This document shows, piece after piece, positions 24,727 through 34,238 of a stretch of 64,000 bases of DNA (positions are counted from its first letter, which is position 1; each line of letters begins with the position of its first letter). A model generated the notes under the pieces. The model searched no databases and had not been told where the DNA came from. It was given only the letters and a program-made list of their open reading frames with translations. This stretch comes from Acidobacteriota bacterium (lineage in GTDB: Bacteria > Acidobacteriota > Terriglobia > Bryobacterales > Bryobacteraceae), in the NCBI GenBank assembly GCA_025354885.1, contig JANXLY010000056.1, forward strand, positions 29,135-93,134, given 5' to 3'. Made by a program: the position numbers and the translations under genes.

Positions 24727-26058
24727 CTAGGGTAGCGGGGGAATGTTAAAGTTGCGCGACACCAGCGCATAAGCAGCAACAGGGCTCTCGATCCCATTCT
24801 TGCCAATACTGCGCACGCCGATCACAATATCGTCGATCGAAAGATTGGGCAGAACGTATTCAGTAATATTTCCAACGAAGATTTCCCGCTCCCAGTAAAG
24901 AGCGCTTGTGCTTCGCACGCTTACGAAATAGCCGGCTACCTCGTCAATCGGCTGAGCTGCCGTCCATTTGAGCGAAGCATCATAGCCCTTGCCGCGAGTC
25001 AGGTTGGGCCCTGTGATCACGCCCTGGGCATTGCTGCGCATCACTTGCGGGGCAGCTGGGGCCAACGCAAGGCTCGCTATTGCCGCAGCGTTGACACGCA
25101 CGACACGGGCTGCATAACTCGGAGAAGCATGTTCAAAAGTATCTCCAGCCGAATGCTGGTAAGCGTAATTCTCAACTGGAGTTGTAAAGCGGATTGCCGC
25201 CCAGCCAAGGTCATGGAAGGGTGTATGGTCGCCTCCGCGGCCAAAGCGGTCGCCCCGAAATACCGGGTTCGCCTTCATCGCAGGGTAATAGCGCTCCGCC
25301 ATTTCGCGCACATAGCGCGCCAGCGAGCGTGAGGGCGAATCTTGAGGATCGCCCGAATAAACATTCACCAGGTCGGTCACGCGGCGGTCGTCTCCGGCAT
25401 AATCATTGCCGATGATGTCGTTGTTGAAAACGGCATCGATATTGCGATTTTGTTCCTTGGCCGCCTTCGAATAAGCACGGCTTCCAAACAGCCCCTGCTC
25501 TTCACCGGAGAACGCGATAAACACAATGGTCTTTTGCCATTCCTGCTGGCTCATCAGCCTGGCCAGTTCCATGACAAGCGAGACGCCACTCGCGTTGTCA
25601 CTCATGCCCGGCGCGTTCGGCGCCTCTGCCGATGCTACCCAGTCTGTCGTGTCCCCCGAGCCTGGAACAGCATCCTTTTTGCGGATGACATTTAGCGAGT
25701 CGTAATGGGCGCAAACAATAATCTCGTGGTCCTTTTGCGAAGTGCCAGGCAGCACGGCAACAACATTCACGAGGTCGAGGTCCTTGACGATACGGCCCTG
25801 TTTTGTTATGTGATGTGTGTCAAACGATACTTCGAGACGCGGCGAAAAAGACTTGAATTCCGATGCAATCCACTCGCGCGCAGCCGTATTGCCTTTGTCG
25901 TAGTTGGTGTTGCGCGACCCAAAGCTCTCGAGCTTCTTCATAATGCCCGCAATGCGCTCGGCAGTGACCTGCTCGACGATGCCCTTCACCTGCGGATGGA
26001 TGCCTTTGGGCGCTACTTGGGCAGACAGGGTGAGGGCGAGAAAGAAGGCGAAGCGCAT
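24727..26058 (-). CDS. Secreted M28-family zinc aminopeptidase
   Basis: 443 residues. Short signal peptide (MRFAFFLALTLSAQ). The di-zinc ligands of M28 are all visible in order: His in CAHYDS, bridging Asp in MSDNASG, the catalytic/ligand pair Glu-Glu in FSGEEQG, Asp in NNDIIGN and His in YQHSAGD. A C-terminal domain of about 100 residues (from about 345) resembles a fibronectin-type or similar beta module and ends the protein. Likely degrades peptides outside the cytoplasm. It is divergent from the TonB receptor gene; a nutritional link is plausible. Confidence 0.93.
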   Translation of the reverse strand: MRFAFFLALTLSAQVAPKGIHPQVKGIVEQVTAERIAGIMKKLESFGSRNTNYDKGNTAAREWIASEFKSFSPRLEVSFDTHHITKQGRIVKDLDLVNVVAVLPGTSQKDHEIIVCAHYDSLNVIRKKDAVPGSGDTTDWVASAEAPNAPGMSDNASGVSLVMELARLMSQQEWQKTIVFIAFSGEEQGLFGSRAYSKAAKEQNRNIDAVFNNDIIGNDYAGDDRRVTDLVNVYSGDPQDSPSRSLARYVREMAERYYPAMKANPVFRGDRFGRGGDHTPFHDLGWAAIRFTTPVENYAYQHSAGDTFEHASPSYAARVVRVNAAAIASLALAPAAPQVMRSNAQGVITGPNLTRGKGYDASLKWTAAQPIDEVAGYFVSVRSTSALYWEREIFVGNITEYVLPNLSIDDIVIGVRSIGKNGIESPVAAYALVSRNFNIPPLP

Positions 26059-26131
26059 GTATCTTCATAAGTTACCGCATTGACACCGGATGCTAGCGGA
26101 ATTGAAACTTTCACTGGCTACGATCTACTTC

Positions 26132-29100
26132 ATGAAGAGTTTTCTTGCTTTGATTTTGTTTACGGCTGCGCTATGTGCGCAGACCGATTCTGCCTCTCTC
26201 CGTGTACTGGTTGAAGATCCCTCACAAAGTGCCATTGCAGGCGCAAAAGTGAGCTTGCTCAATCGCGCCACCGGGGCACGCGCAAGTGTGGTTTCAAGTG
26301 CCGATGGTTATGCTGTCTTCAGCCCGATCTTGCGCGGGCTGTATGAGCTCGACGTAGTGCAGAGCGGTTTCAAGAGTGTCAAGCTCAACGAGCTTCAGAT
26401 CAATGTCGACGAGCGTCGCCTGGTGCGGATCAAGCTCGAGATCTCAACGGTCAGCGAGACCGTCGAAGTTACGGCCAACGTTGCCTCGATTCAGACCGAA
26501 CAGGGTTCACTTGGGCAGGTCATCAGTGGTCGTACCGCCGTCGAATTACCACTCGCAGGTCGCCGCTACACGGAACTTGCCTTGCTATCGCCGGGCGTTG
26601 CCGCCAGTACCCTCAACCCCACCACGCGAGGGCCGGGCTGGTTTGTAGCCAACGGCAATTACCATACGCAGAATAACTTCCTGCTCGATGGCGTAGACAA
26701 CAATCAGGGGACCCAGAATGCTCAGTCTTTGAGCGCTCAGGTTGTTCAACCCAACCCCGATGCAATCGCTGAGTTCAAAGTCCAGACCAATTCTTTCTCT
26801 GCCGAATTTGGCCGCAGTGCCGGCGCGGTAGTAAACGTCTCCATCAAGAGCGGCAGCAATGAGACTCACGGCACCGCCTACTACTTCAATCGCGACTCCG
26901 CGCTCGCTGCTCGCGGCTGGACCAACAATCAGCAGAACCTCCCGAAGAACAACCTGAAGTGGCAACAGTATGGCGCTACAGTTGGCGGTCCGATCATAAA
27001 AAACAAGCTCTTCTACTTTGGTGCCTACGAGGGCTTCCGCCAGAACTTTGCCGATACAGGCCTGACTACAGTACCAACTGTTGGACAGAAGAAAGGCGAG
27101 TTCGGCGCACTCACGCTCCTCGATCCGTCAACGAACACTTTGTTCCCCGGCAATGTAATTCCCGCTTCTCGATTTGATGCTCTGGCCAGGAAAATCATCG
27201 ATCTGTATCCTGAGGCCAACCTGCCAGGTGCCTTCCAGAATGGCCGCCCCACCAACAACTACAGTCTCCAGCGCGACGGCAAAGAAGACACCCACAAATT
27301 CGATACCCGTGGCGATTACAGCCTGAACGAAAAGAACCAGATCATGGCCCGTTTCAGCTATCTGCGTCAGAAGTTCAGCAGAGACGCAATCTTCCCCGGC
27401 CTTGCCGATGGCGTTGGCAACCAGGGCACTCAATTCAATGAGAACAATAGCCTTGCCGTCGCCTGGACCAGTACCCTGTCGCCTCGCATCGTCAACACGC
27501 TCCGCTACGGCCGCAACTACACCTTTGCTGAGTTCGCCCATGCCACCGTCAATGAGCAGAAAGCAGACGCTTTCGGCTTTCGCGGCTTTCCTGCCGAAAT
27601 GCTCCAGGTAGGCGGCTTGCCTTTGATCGCACCCACCAACTACAACCAGTTGGGCACCCGCAATTTCCGGCCCCAGTTTCAGTCCCCCAAGTTGAATCAG
27701 ATCGTTGACACGATCTCCTTTCAGGCCGGCAAACATTTCCTGCGCGGTGGTTTTGAACTGCGTCTCAAGGACAACACTTTCGTCGACATCACTCGCCGCA
27801 CTCCGGCCTACAACTTCCTCGGTCGCTTCACCAACGACGCCATGGGCGATCTGCTCCTTGGCTTCCCGGAAAGCGTCCAGTTGAACACCGTGCCCGAAGT
27901 CAACCAGTTGCAGCAGGCCTATAGCGGCTTCGTCCAGGACGACTGGAAGCTGACTCGCAGACTCACCCTCAACCTCGGCATGCGTTACGAGTACACAACT
28001 CCGTTCTATGGCAATGGCAAGAACAAGAACATCAACTTCAACCCCGCAACCGGCGCACTCGTGTTTCCCAGCAACGACGACAAATATCTCACCACACCTG
28101 ACCGTAATAACTTCGGCCCACGCCTTGGTTTCGCCTGGCAGGCAAAAGAAGAAAAGCTGGTTGTGCGCGGCGGCTATGGCATCTTCTACAACACCGAAGA
28201 CATCTACGGCTCGGAAGCAAGCCTTGCTCTCAACCCTCCGCAGTTGATTCAACCGACACTGTTGCGGGTTGGCACCGGCCCCTCGCCCGTTCGTCTCAGC
28301 GACCCCCTTCCCTCGGGCGTTTTGTCCAACTACGATAGCCGCAACATCGCCCTTCGCACTCGCGAACGCGAGCAGCGTTCGGGCCGCATTCAACAGTTCA
28401 ACCTGGCCATGCAATATCGTGTGAGCAAGGCGAGTACTTTTGAACTGGCCTATGCCGGCAACCGGGGCACCAATCTGTTTGGGCTCTATGAACGCAATCA
28501 GACAGCCTTCGGCATTGATGGCTCCGTTGCCGCCAACCGCCCCTTCCCTCAGTGGCAGGGAATTCAGACCGGTGCAAGCCGCGCCAAGAGCTGGTACAAC
28601 GCACTACAAACCAAGTTCGAACACAATTTCAGCGGTGGCTTTTACGCACTCGCCAGCTTTACCTGGGCTAGCGCTATCGATCAGGCTGGCACTTGGGATG
28701 CTGGTGCTTCGCCGCAGTTACTGGATCGCTTCGACCAGGAGAACGGGCGCATGTCGCAGACTCCGAAATTGCAATACACCACTGCACTGACTTACCAGTT
28801 GCCCGTTGGCCGCAGTTGGACGGGAGCCCCAAAGATTCTCTTTGCCGGTTGGCGCATGGCTGCAATTGTCAATTGCCGCTCCGGCCTGCCGATCAGCATT
28901 GGCTTGAACAGCAACGGCATCGATCCTCGCACCGGCCTCGCCTATCGCTTCCTCAATCGGAATGGTGGCGGCCTGCGTCCAGACCGCGTAGGCGAAGCAA
29001 ATTCGGGCATCGATCCAAAGACCGACCGTCTGCGCTTTCTCGATCCGGCAGCATTCATCGTTCAGGCACTGAACACTCCCGGCAACGCAGCGAGAAACGC

Positions 29101-29320
29101 GGCTTACGGTCCGCGATTCTTCAACACAGACTTCAATCTGTCCAAGGTATTTCAATTCACCGAACGGCAGTCGGTTGATATTCGCGGAGAGGCCTTCAAC
29201 CTGTTCAACACAGTGAATTTCAACAACCCGGCGACAACAGTTGGCAGCACGAATTTCGGCTGGATCACTTCAGCTCGCGACGCCCGCATCATGCAGTTGG
29301 CTGTTCGCTACCGCTTCTGA
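26132..29320 (+). CDS. TonB-dependent receptor, Oar-like with carboxypeptidase-regulatory domain
   Basis: 1062 residues from ATG at 26132, which starts the signal peptide MKSFLALILFTAALCAQ; the frame is open upstream to 26090 but that adds no sensible N terminus. Residues about 20-110 form a carboxypeptidase-regulatory (CarboxypepD_reg) domain, followed by a plug domain (LPLAGRRYTELALLSPGV, NFLLDGVDNN) and a beta-barrel ending in an aromatic residue (LAVRYRF), as needed for outer-membrane insertion. This architecture is massively expanded in Solibacter-like acidobacteria and probably imports oligosaccharides or peptides. Substrate unknown. Confidence 0.93.
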   Translation: MKSFLALILFTAALCAQTDSASLRVLVEDPSQSAIAGAKVSLLNRATGARASVVSSADGYAVFSPILRGLYELDVVQSGFKSVKLNELQINVDERRLVRIKLEISTVSETVEVTANVASIQTEQGSLGQVISGRTAVELPLAGRRYTELALLSPGVAASTLNPTTRGPGWFVANGNYHTQNNFLLDGVDNNQGTQNAQSLSAQVVQPNPDAIAEFKVQTNSFSAEFGRSAGAVVNVSIKSGSNETHGTAYYFNRDSALAARGWTNNQQNLPKNNLKWQQYGATVGGPIIKNKLFYFGAYEGFRQNFADTGLTTVPTVGQKKGEFGALTLLDPSTNTLFPGNVIPASRFDALARKIIDLYPEANLPGAFQNGRPTNNYSLQRDGKEDTHKFDTRGDYSLNEKNQIMARFSYLRQKFSRDAIFPGLADGVGNQGTQFNENNSLAVAWTSTLSPRIVNTLRYGRNYTFAEFAHATVNEQKADAFGFRGFPAEMLQVGGLPLIAPTNYNQLGTRNFRPQFQSPKLNQIVDTISFQAGKHFLRGGFELRLKDNTFVDITRRTPAYNFLGRFTNDAMGDLLLGFPESVQLNTVPEVNQLQQAYSGFVQDDWKLTRRLTLNLGMRYEYTTPFYGNGKNKNINFNPATGALVFPSNDDKYLTTPDRNNFGPRLGFAWQAKEEKLVVRGGYGIFYNTEDIYGSEASLALNPPQLIQPTLLRVGTGPSPVRLSDPLPSGVLSNYDSRNIALRTREREQRSGRIQQFNLAMQYRVSKASTFELAYAGNRGTNLFGLYERNQTAFGIDGSVAANRPFPQWQGIQTGASRAKSWYNALQTKFEHNFSGGFYALASFTWASAIDQAGTWDAGASPQLLDRFDQENGRMSQTPKLQYTTALTYQLPVGRSWTGAPKILFAGWRMAAIVNCRSGLPISIGLNSNGIDPRTGLAYRFLNRNGGGLRPDRVGEANSGIDPKTDRLRFLDPAAFIVQALNTPGNAARNAAYGPRFFNTDFNLSKVFQFTERQSVDIRGEAFNLFNTVNFNNPATTVGSTNFGWITSARDARIMQLAVRYRF

Positions 29321-29341
29321 CAAAGGGTAGAATGAGATCCC

Positions 29342-29731
29342 ATGAAGACGGATCTCGATCGCCTGCAAGGGAATTGGCGCATCAAATCTCTGATCCTCGA
29401 CGGCGCTGCGATGAGCGCCGGCAGGATCGGGGACGCCCGCGTCGTCGTCTCAGGGGACCATTTTCAATCGCTCGGCATGGGATCCACCTACCTTGGGCTC
29501 CTGCGCCTTGATCTGAGCCGCAGACCCAAAAGCTTCTCGATCAAGTTCACTCGCGGTCCAGAAAAGGGCAACGTTAACCACGGCATCTACGAACTCAAAA
29601 GAGGTCGCTGGAAGCTTTGTATCGCTACAAAAGGAGGCCCGGCCCCTCACGATTTCGTGAGCGAGCCGGGCTCCGGTTTTGCTATTGAAATTCTAGAACG
29701 CGACGTCGACCCAGCCGCGCTTCTCGCTTGA
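29342..29731 (+). CDS. Small TIGR03067-like protein
   Basis: 129 residues. It starts with the hallmark DLDRLQGNWRIKSLILDG and continues with beta strands (VVVSGDHFQSL, KSFSIKFTRG, GIYELKRGRWKLCIA) as in the TIGR03067 family of planctomycetes and acidobacteria, a lipocalin-like barrel of unknown function. No signal peptide. It lies 21 bp after the receptor gene and its 3' end overlaps the convergent oxidoreductase gene by 39 bp. A strong hairpin (29637-29671) is embedded in its 3' coding part. Confidence 0.7.
   Translation: MKTDLDRLQGNWRIKSLILDGAAMSAGRIGDARVVVSGDHFQSLGMGSTYLGLLRLDLSRRPKSFSIKFTRGPEKGNVNHGIYELKRGRWKLCIATKGGPAPHDFVSEPGSGFAIEILERDVDPAALLA
29637..29671. terminator. Hairpin near the ends of two convergent genes
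   Basis: Two nested perfect arms: GCCCGGC 29637-29643 with GCCGGGC 29665-29671, and inside them TCACGA 29647-29652 with TCGTGA 29655-29660. Short T-runs follow in both directions (GGTTTT on plus; CTCCTTTTG on minus). It could act as a bidirectional terminator, although it lies inside the 3' coding part of the plus-strand gene. Confidence 0.5.
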
Positions 29732-30841
29732 AGCCGCCACAGCTTCCAGTAGAATCATTCCACGCAGGCCATCGGCAAAAGTAGGATAGTCGATCTCCGC
29801 CTTCGGGTCCGCAACACGCCGGTAAAAGCGCTTGAAAAGATTCTTGTGGCTGTCGTCATAACCTTCACTATGACCGCCTGGCAACTCTGCGAAGGCAGCC
29901 GCCGCAGGGTAAAACAGGCTCCCATCCTTCACAATCACCTGGTTTGGCGTATTGCGATGGCCAACCCAAAGCTCGTCGGGCTTCTCCTGATTCCAGGACA
30001 CGCCGGATTTGGTGCCATAGATCTCAATGCGGAAGCTGTTCTTGTTTCCAGCCGAAATCTGGCTCACCGTAAACGATCCGCGCGCACGATCTCCCAGGTG
30101 CAGCAGCACCGCACCAAAGTCGTCTGTCTCAATCGGGATGTTCTGGTAATCTTCCGGGCTCAGCGTTTTACCAGAGAAGGTCTGCACGCTTCCCTTGGGC
30201 TTCTTTCGAGTCTTGTGAAAGGTTGTCAGCTCGCCGCACACACTCGTGATCGGCAGTTTTGTGAGGTACTGCACCATATCCATCCAGTGGCTCCCAATGT
30301 CGCCCATGGCCCGGAGTTTTCCGTTGTGCTCCGATTCAATGCGCCAGTTGTAGTCCGTGTCGTAGAGCAGCCAGTCTTGCGAATAGGTTCCCTGCACCGC
30401 CAGAATTTCACCCAGATCGCCTGCCGCAACCATTTGCCGGATCTGCTGCACCACCGGGTAGTAACGAAGGTTGTGGTTGGTGGCATGCGCTACGCCCTTC
30501 GCTTCAGCAAGGGTCAGCAGGTCTTTCGCCTCAGCGCTCGTCATGGTGAGAGGCTTCTCGCAGAGCACGTGCTTCCCGTGCTGGAGTGCGATCTTCGTCA
30601 TCGGGTGATGCAGCACGTTGGGCGTACAAACATGGATTGCATCAATGGCTGGATCTTTGGCCAGAGATTCCCAATCCCCTGTAGATCGGTCGATATACAA
30701 CTGATCTGCGAAGGCTTTTGCTTTCGCATCACTAGAGCCGGCGACGGCCACTACTTCGACATTCCCGAGGCGGCGGATGGCTTCTGTATGCACGATGCCC
30801 ATAAAGCCCGTGCCGAACATTGCGGTTCTTATTTTTTGCAT
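29693..30841 (-). CDS. Gfo/Idh/MocA-family oxidoreductase
   Basis: 382 residues. N-terminal Rossmann domain with GTGFMGIVHTEAIRRL, and the EKPLTM motif (Lys in CEKP is catalytic in the family) near residue 95, followed by the alpha/beta C-terminal domain (GSHWMDMVQYLT with a likely catalytic His). It should oxidise or reduce a sugar or inositol derivative with NAD(P). No sugar-specific neighbours are present, so the substrate is open. The start ATG at 30841 begins a clean family N terminus (MQKIRTAMFGTG). Confidence 0.93.
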   Translation of the reverse strand: MQKIRTAMFGTGFMGIVHTEAIRRLGNVEVVAVAGSSDAKAKAFADQLYIDRSTGDWESLAKDPAIDAIHVCTPNVLHHPMTKIALQHGKHVLCEKPLTMTSAEAKDLLTLAEAKGVAHATNHNLRYYPVVQQIRQMVAAGDLGEILAVQGTYSQDWLLYDTDYNWRIESEHNGKLRAMGDIGSHWMDMVQYLTKLPITSVCGELTTFHKTRKKPKGSVQTFSGKTLSPEDYQNIPIETDDFGAVLLHLGDRARGSFTVSQISAGNKNSFRIEIYGTKSGVSWNQEKPDELWVGHRNTPNQVIVKDGSLFYPAAAAFAELPGGHSEGYDDSHKNLFKRFYRRVADPKAEIDYPTFADGLRGMILLEAVAASSEKRGWVDVAF

Positions 30842-30919
30842 GGATTTAACCTTAACAATCTATCGTATCTGGGTCCAATCGGTCGATACCTGAATTGGTA
30901 GAATGAGAACACCAAAAGC

Positions 30920-31204
30920 ATGATTGTCAGAATCAAGTTGCGCGTTGGGCCAAAAGTAATGGCGAACCGAAATCTGGATTCGAAGCTCGCTAGCGCAATT
31001 GCGAGTCTTCTGACTCCGGCAGCAGTCCTGTGCTTTGTCGTGGCTTTGTGGCGATTGCTTGCAGATGCAGACATCACCGAACAATTTGTTATCCGCGGCG
31101 GATTACTCTCCCACTGGCAGGTCTGGCTCGCGATGGGGATCGCGATTCAAACACTGAGCGTCTTCCTCGACCGTTATGGCCGCCGACCTGAGCGCCAGGT
31201 TTAG
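30920..31204 (+). CDS. Small membrane protein, unknown
   Basis: 94 residues with two hydrophobic segments (LTPAAVLCFVVALWRLLA and WQVWLAMGIAIQTLSVFL) and basic ends. No family recognised. The start is uncertain: ATG at 30920 or, 13 codons later, at 30959; neither has a strong ribosome-binding site. The 3' end overlaps the convergent Solibacter-type gene by 4 bp. Its coding status rests on membrane-protein character and the fit between neighbours. Confidence 0.5.
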   Translation: MIVRIKLRVGPKVMANRNLDSKLASAIASLLTPAAVLCFVVALWRLLADADITEQFVIRGGLLSHWQVWLAMGIAIQTLSVFLDRYGRRPERQV

Positions 31205-32886
31205 CGTTTACTCACGATCGGCAAATAGCCGCCCGAAGCAAACGGCGACACCCCTTTGCAAAACACATACGCTGTCCCTGTCGGCCAGTCGGATGGAATC
31301 TCTACATCGATCTGGTAGACCCCGATTAGATTCGGCGCATAAATTTCTGTGGGCACCCGAAGTGCCCGCAGGTCTGGGTCTCGGTCCTTTCCAACGATAT
31401 AGCAGGCTACAGTTTGGATTGGTTTCGCCGGCGGATCTGCAGGCCCCTTTTCGCCCGTCGCAACAGGCCGGTCGAGTGGCCCAAGGCCGCTCAACCAGAA
31501 GTGGATCAACGACCCTGCCAGTGCTGGATTCTCGCTCGTGATGAGGGAGGAAAAATCCGCCTTAGCCGCAGTCAGATTCGATCCCGGCCCCGATACAAAA
31601 GCCCAGGCTCCGGTCGTCTCTGCGAATTGAACTGTTGTTCGCAAAACGAAGGGTGAATCCTCCGCAGACAGTTCTACGACTTTCGACTGACCAATCAAGT
31701 CTGTCGCCTCCCACGGTATCTGCACATCAAAAACGCGACCCTCAGCTTTGACATTCGGAAACCGCGTGAAGTCCGTCGAGAGCACGAAGTTGATATCAGG
31801 ATAGTCGGTTTCAAAGCGTATCAGCGAGCCGGGATAAGCTCCAAAACTCTGTTGCCGCAACGAAGAAGGAAACGGTGCATAGAGTTGCTGTGCCTCCCCA
31901 GTCTTCACCTCGATGCGGTACATGCGGTTCGTTCGGGTTTTGACAAAGACGCTCTCCCCATTGTCAATAAGCAGCGATTCAGTGATGCCCTCCTCGTGCG
32001 AAAAGAGGCTCCGCCAGCCGGACAAACGATCCCAGAGCAAGACATCGTTCTTGCTCTGCAACAACAGGCGGCTCCCCTCTGCGTTTACCGTGAAGCTGCT
32101 GAGTTCCGCATAGCCTTCAAAAAGGATGCTCCGCTCCCGGGTAGCGAGATCGATCCTGATGAGTCGAAACAAAGACATTACTACCAGCTTTTCGGGTTTG
32201 ATCTCAAATAGCACGAAGACGCTGTTCCCTTGGGCTGTGATGGCAGCCGAATGGACCGGGACCCCTTCAGCGAGGATCTCCGGATTCTTGCCACGTGGAG
32301 TCAGCAAAACTTGATGGAGCCTCTCTGAACTGCCAAATCCGGCGATAGCACCAGCTTCACTCGACAATAGTGCGCCGTCGTTGGAAATAGATTGTCGGGA
32401 ATGCCTCGGCACGACATTAGGAAGCCTGTACATGAGGCCCGTATCCAGATCTTGAATGTTGGGGCCCGGGGGGAAATTGCCAAAACCAGTATCGAAAACA
32501 AATCGGCCATTACGACTTACGCGAAAGCTGTTGCCATAGAGCACATAATACTGGCCGGCGCGTTTCAGATTGAGAACCGCATTCGGACTCGCAATTTGAA
32601 AGGCACATACACAAATGCTGTAGGTAAAGGCTCCCGTGGTGAGGCCGTCGTCCGAAACAAAAGGGGCAGCAATCGTCCGGCTCTGGACGTCGAGCACTTG
32701 CAGAATCGGCGGGTCAGCATGCTGAAAAATCCTCACCGGATTGACGACCACAGCTTCGCCTCGCAGTGCAAGCTTAGAAGCGAAATACAAGACTGCTCCG
32801 TCAGCCGACGAAGCCATGGAAAAGTCCTGACCTGCAGCAAGAGCAGCAAGTATGAGTCCGAATACAACCAGACGAATCATACCCAA
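31201..32886 (-). CDS. Secreted protein with Solibacter-type C-terminal domain
   Basis: 561 residues. Signal peptide MIRLVVFGLILAALAAG, preceded by two extra residues (MG). The middle resembles a WD40/TolB-like propeller (repeats such as ISNDGALLSSEAG, FTVNAEGSRLLLQS). The last 110 residues match the pattern of the Solibacter uncharacterised C-terminal domain (TIGR03437): SLIHFWLSGLG then APNLIGVYQIDVEIPSDWPTG. This domain is almost a marker for the Bryobacterales. Location is extracytoplasmic; function unknown. It is just downstream (3 bp) of the RND adaptor gene on the same strand. Confidence 0.82.
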   Translation of the reverse strand: MGMIRLVVFGLILAALAAGQDFSMASSADGAVLYFASKLALRGEAVVVNPVRIFQHADPPILQVLDVQSRTIAAPFVSDDGLTTGAFTYSICVCAFQIASPNAVLNLKRAGQYYVLYGNSFRVSRNGRFVFDTGFGNFPPGPNIQDLDTGLMYRLPNVVPRHSRQSISNDGALLSSEAGAIAGFGSSERLHQVLLTPRGKNPEILAEGVPVHSAAITAQGNSVFVLFEIKPEKLVVMSLFRLIRIDLATRERSILFEGYAELSSFTVNAEGSRLLLQSKNDVLLWDRLSGWRSLFSHEEGITESLLIDNGESVFVKTRTNRMYRIEVKTGEAQQLYAPFPSSLRQQSFGAYPGSLIRFETDYPDINFVLSTDFTRFPNVKAEGRVFDVQIPWEATDLIGQSKVVELSAEDSPFVLRTTVQFAETTGAWAFVSGPGSNLTAAKADFSSLITSENPALAGSLIHFWLSGLGPLDRPVATGEKGPADPPAKPIQTVACYIVGKDRDPDLRALRVPTEIYAPNLIGVYQIDVEIPSDWPTGTAYVFCKGVSPFASGGYLPIVSKR

Positions 32887-32889
32887 AGT

Positions 32890-34113
32890 TTACTCCGCTT
32901 TTTTCACAGGCCCCGGTGCCGCGTTCTCGATCAAAACCTTGCTGCCAGTGTCGAGACGAGGCAGGTTGCTCGTGGCCACCGTCTCCCCAGCAGCCACTCC
33001 TTCGAGGATCTCCACTTCATTCTCAAAGCGCTCCCCAACCTTGATCTCACGCGTATCAATCGTACCGTCTTTGATGACATAAGCCTTGTTCGAGCCAAGA
33101 ATATACTGGACGGCCTTGTTCGGAAGCAGCACAATTGTCTCGGACTTCTCAGTCGGGATGCGGGCGCGTGCATACGATCCGGGCTTCAGCCGCATGCCCG
33201 GATTATCGATGAGTGCTTCAGCAATAAACGTACGCTTCGCCTGATCGACGGTAGGCGATACCCGCCAGATTCGTCCACTAAATTTCTGCCCTTCAAATGC
33301 TTCCACTTCCACTTGCGCAATCTGGCCAACCTTCACCCACGGGGCCATCCGCTCCGGGACATCCAGACGCAATCGCAAAGGATCCGTTTTCACAAGAACG
33401 ATGAGCGGCGTATTTGCGCGCACATACTGGCCAACCGTCACCTGCCGTTCCTTGACGCTAGCCGCAAAAGGCGCATAAACGCTGGTATCCCGCAGCTTCT
33501 TGCGCTGCAAGTCGACAATGGCCTTGAATCGCTCCACTTCCTGAATTAGATTGCGCGTCTGGTTCACAGTCGAATCGTAAGCGGCCTTCACGGAGTTAAA
33601 TCGTGCCTGAGCCTGATCGAGATCCGCCTGCGCTCCAATTCCCTGGTCGCGAAGCTCGCGCGTGCGCTTGAAGCGCTGTTCCGCATCGAAAACATCAGCC
33701 TCGGCACGCCGGACGTCCGGCGTGGTTTTGACATCCTGTACGCGGTCGGTGTCCTTCGTGAGCCCAAGCCGCTCCAGGCTCGAGCGAAGCTGCGCTTCAT
33801 TCTGCGCCAGCAAATATTGCTGCTCTTCGTCAGAGATATGCACCATCAGCTGTCCCTTGTTGACAAAGTCTCCAAGGTCGGCATCCACACGATCCACACG
33901 TCCGTCTATTTCGGCGCTGACGATCGTTTCATCGAGCGGGAAAAGCGTACCAACGCTTTCCACGTTACGCTTGACAACGCGATTGGTCGCAGTCGTGGCT
34001 CCAACTTTGATCGGCCCGGATTCTTTTTTTGCTGCCGCAACTTTTTGGTCTTTGCTGCAGGAGGCGAGGAAGAGAAGTAGTGCGACGGCGATAGAACTGA
34101 TTTGGCGCTGCAT
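32890..34113 (-). CDS. RND efflux periplasmic adaptor (MexA/HlyD type), lipoprotein
   Basis: 407 residues. Lipoprotein signal (MQRQISSIAVALLLFLASC, lipidated Cys). Family domain order is present: lipoyl half-motifs (GRVDRVDADLGDFVNKGQLM and later DTSVYAPFAASVKERQVTVGQYV), an alpha-helical hairpin rich in Gln/Arg/Glu (about 95-200), a beta-barrel (LRLRLDVPERMAPWVKVGQIAQVEV) and a membrane-proximal domain. It joins an inner-membrane RND pump to an outer-membrane channel, but neither gene is next to it here. Substrate unknown. Confidence 0.92.
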   Translation of the reverse strand: MQRQISSIAVALLLFLASCSKDQKVAAAKKESGPIKVGATTATNRVVKRNVESVGTLFPLDETIVSAEIDGRVDRVDADLGDFVNKGQLMVHISDEEQQYLLAQNEAQLRSSLERLGLTKDTDRVQDVKTTPDVRRAEADVFDAEQRFKRTRELRDQGIGAQADLDQAQARFNSVKAAYDSTVNQTRNLIQEVERFKAIVDLQRKKLRDTSVYAPFAASVKERQVTVGQYVRANTPLIVLVKTDPLRLRLDVPERMAPWVKVGQIAQVEVEAFEGQKFSGRIWRVSPTVDQAKRTFIAEALIDNPGMRLKPGSYARARIPTEKSETIVLLPNKAVQYILGSNKAYVIKDGTIDTREIKVGERFENEVEILEGVAAGETVATSNLPRLDTGSKVLIENAAPGPVKKAE

Positions 34114-34238
34114 TGGATTAAAGGATTGTTACCAGTGTAGCGGTTCAATTTGCAGCTTGTCGAAGAAATCCGCCACTTGACCCAACTGTTACCTGCTCGT
34201 TGCCATAGCGTCACTTTTGCGCGCCATGCTCGGGGAAA

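Noticed and set aside
27128-28414. 428-codon open frame on the minus strand inside the TonB receptor gene
   Set aside because: Antisense shadow of a G+C-rich coding sequence; no start signal, low-complexity hydrophobic content, no family resemblance.
32392-33549. 385-codon plus-strand frame across the propeller and RND adaptor genes
   Set aside because: It spans the junction of two well-supported minus-strand genes and shows no domain.
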